A stretch of 64,000 nt of DNA from Scytonema sp035967975 (lineage in GTDB: Bacteria > Cyanobacteriota > Cyanobacteriia > Cyanobacteriales > Nostocaceae), in assembly GCA_035967975.1 (NCBI GenBank), contig JAWQFQ010000007.1, positions 1 through 64,000 of the forward strand, read 5' to 3'. Below the pieces are notes generated by a model. It saw only the letters and a program-made list of their open reading frames with translations. It did no database searches and had not been told where the DNA came from. Positions 63,801 through 64,000 of this stretch are shown here, piece by piece; position 1 is the first letter of the stretch, and each line of letters opens with the position of its first letter. The translations under genes and the position numbers were made by a program.

Positions 63801-64000
63801 ATCTCTTAAAGAAGGCAGGACAATTTGCTGAACTCCCTGCTCGCTTTCTATACATTGCAGTGCTAAACTGCTTAACGTTTGTCCGGGACCAACCTCCAAT
63901 AGAATTGGATTGTCTTTTTTCGACAACTCTTGCACCCCCGAAGCAAATCGCACAGCTTGGCATAGGTGCTTCACCCAATAACTTGGATCTGTTGCTTCTG
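60852..64000 (-). CDS. type I PKS (AT)-KR-ACP with C-terminal FkbM-type methyltransferase, cut by the right edge
   Basis: The frame is open through the window edge, so KS and most of AT lie outside. Visible from the edge inward: end of AT (LLEVGPGQTL, then PTYPFKRQRYW); KR with ITGGLGEIG, HAAG, LFSS and VDYCAAS, so active; ACP with NLGGHSLLA; then an acidic stretch ELEELTEDETKELV like the C-terminal docking tails of the other PKS proteins; then about 250 residues of FkbM-family methyltransferase with the SAM loop IFDVGANIG, YAFEPVP and LLKIDVQKSELDVL. The methyltransferase thus sits after the ACP and the docking-like tail, which is unusual. O-methylation of the hydroxyl introduced through the neighbouring FkbHIJK-like genes, or of the KR-derived hydroxyl, is inferred. 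Confidence 0.92.
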   Translation of the reverse strand, partial: EATDPSYWVKHLCQAVRFASGVQELSKKDNPILLEVGPGQTLSSLALQCIESEQGVQQIVLPSLRDSYDQQTDLAFLLNTLGRLTLAGIQIDWSGFYAHEHRHRIPLPTYPFKRQRYWIEPQKNTRDGNLNQATLEQKLDIRDWFYIPSWKRSLLPITFETGRLTVKKQCWLVFVDQCAIGTQIVEKLQRENQNVITVKIGEQFCQSSEWEYTINPQNRDDYNALLKAIRELGKIPTIIAHLWNITPNDLIRSKLECFEKAQDIGFYSLLFLAQALGEQNITGSIQIGVVSNNMQQLLDEEGLCPEKATVIGPCRVISQEYSNIICRSIDITLPQSGTKQWQQLIDQLLAELAALTSDPVIAYRGNQRWVQYFETLPIESSTVPIARLREKGVYIITGGLGEIGLVIAEYLAKAVRAKIVLIGRKGLPPKVEWEQWLSSHQEEDLLSRKIKKVLRLEELGAEVLILTADVANFEQMQEAVNQVRACFNEIHGVIHAAGVPGEGLIQFKTSELATKVLEPKLKGTLVLDAVFKDVNLDFLVLFSSNTAITGGVGKVDYCAASAFLDAFAHYNFSTGKMHTVSINWDWWLGNDWADKMMSVIPEIQEQFNQVLEKYGIRCEEGIDVFSRILSTKLPQVVVSTQNLQTVIDQFKIFAGRLSLEKLEKSHQRATTHPRPILGIAYVAPNNELEQKIANIWQELLGIEQLGINDNFFNLGGHSLLATQLVSQLRKDFQVELSLRHIFGAPTIAELALIIEEMILGELEELTEDETKELVSIIPNQKLPQNISQRRYMLPNNLEVVYQTKAEADYFYEDIFKNQVYLKHGITLRDRACIFDVGANIGMFTLFVNQKCQNPTIYAFEPVPTLFEILRLNTNLHEVNVKLFNVGISNETKTATFTFYPNSSGMSSFYGDKEEEKEVLQAIMTNQLQSGMTGMEQVMEYADELLEERLKAQTLTCQLRTLSEVIKENNVECIDLLKIDVQKSELDVLQGIKNHDWKKIQQIVIEVHNTEGRLEHITNLLRMQGYHVVAEQENLYEGSAIHNVYAVRK

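Noticed and set aside
63700..63978. Separate minus-strand gene near the right edge
   Set aside because: It is an alternative frame inside the PKS gene, which continues through the edge in its own frame.

Overview
This window is from a cyanobacterium, most likely a filamentous, heterocyst-type lineage (Nostocales). Three things point there. The HIP1 octamer gcgatcgc recurs throughout. Short tandem repeats of the CCCTACA and TAATAGC types and many dispersed palindromes fill the spacers. The gene content is also typical: an SLH protein, DUF1802, Uma2, and P450s that resemble CYP110. DNA is AT-rich. I see no tRNA, rRNA, CRISPR array or transposase.

Left part (1 to about 21,200) is ordinary chromosome with many repeats. 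It holds an SLH-domain surface protein, a small secreted protein, a secreted tyrosinase, a divergent Nramp-like transporter, a lipoprotein, and a convergent pair of paralogous envelope proteins. After these come a CPA1-type Na+/H+ antiporter, a type II thioesterase, a three-gene FecCDE-type siderophore uptake operon with a possible Fur box, an aldo/keto reductase and an L,D-transpeptidase. The stretch ends with a secreted protein built on a 12-residue repeat, a DUF1802 protein, an ArsR-type regulator and a Uma2-family protein.

Right part (about 21,800 to beyond 64,000) is a hybrid NRPS/PKS gene cluster. Every gene is on the minus strand and it is cut by the right edge. In order of transcription: a PKS module KS?-AT-KR-ACP with an FkbM-type methyltransferase fused at its C-terminus; a four-gene set resembling FkbK, FkbJ, FkbI and FkbH (3-hydroxyacyl-CoA dehydrogenase, ACP, acyl-CoA dehydrogenase, HAD glyceryl-ACP protein), known elsewhere for making hydroxy/methoxymalonyl-ACP; NRPS C-A-T (glycine-like code); PKS KS-AT-KR-ACP (KR degraded); a stand-alone luciferase-like monooxygenase; NRPS C-A-T (beta-alanine-like code); a PLP-dependent aspartate decarboxylase of the PanP type; PKS KS-AT-KR-ACP (KR intact); PKS KS-AT-KR-ACP (KR degraded); NRPS C-A-T-TE (beta-alanine-like code, with a TE whose nucleophile is Cys); two similar P450s; a sucrase/ferredoxin-like redox protein; a MATE exporter; two small proteins I do not recognise; an MbtH-like protein; and an ACP fused to a piece resembling the C-terminal domain of type ISP restriction enzymes.

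As I read it, the line builds ...ketide(OH, perhaps O-methyl)-Gly-ketide(keto)-beta-Ala-ketide(OH)-ketide(keto)-beta-Ala and releases it with a Cys thioesterase. It carries its own beta-alanine supply, alpha-oxygenated extender supply, tailoring oxidases and export. I do not recognise it as the cluster of a named compound. Substrate and module assignments are inferred from motifs read by eye.
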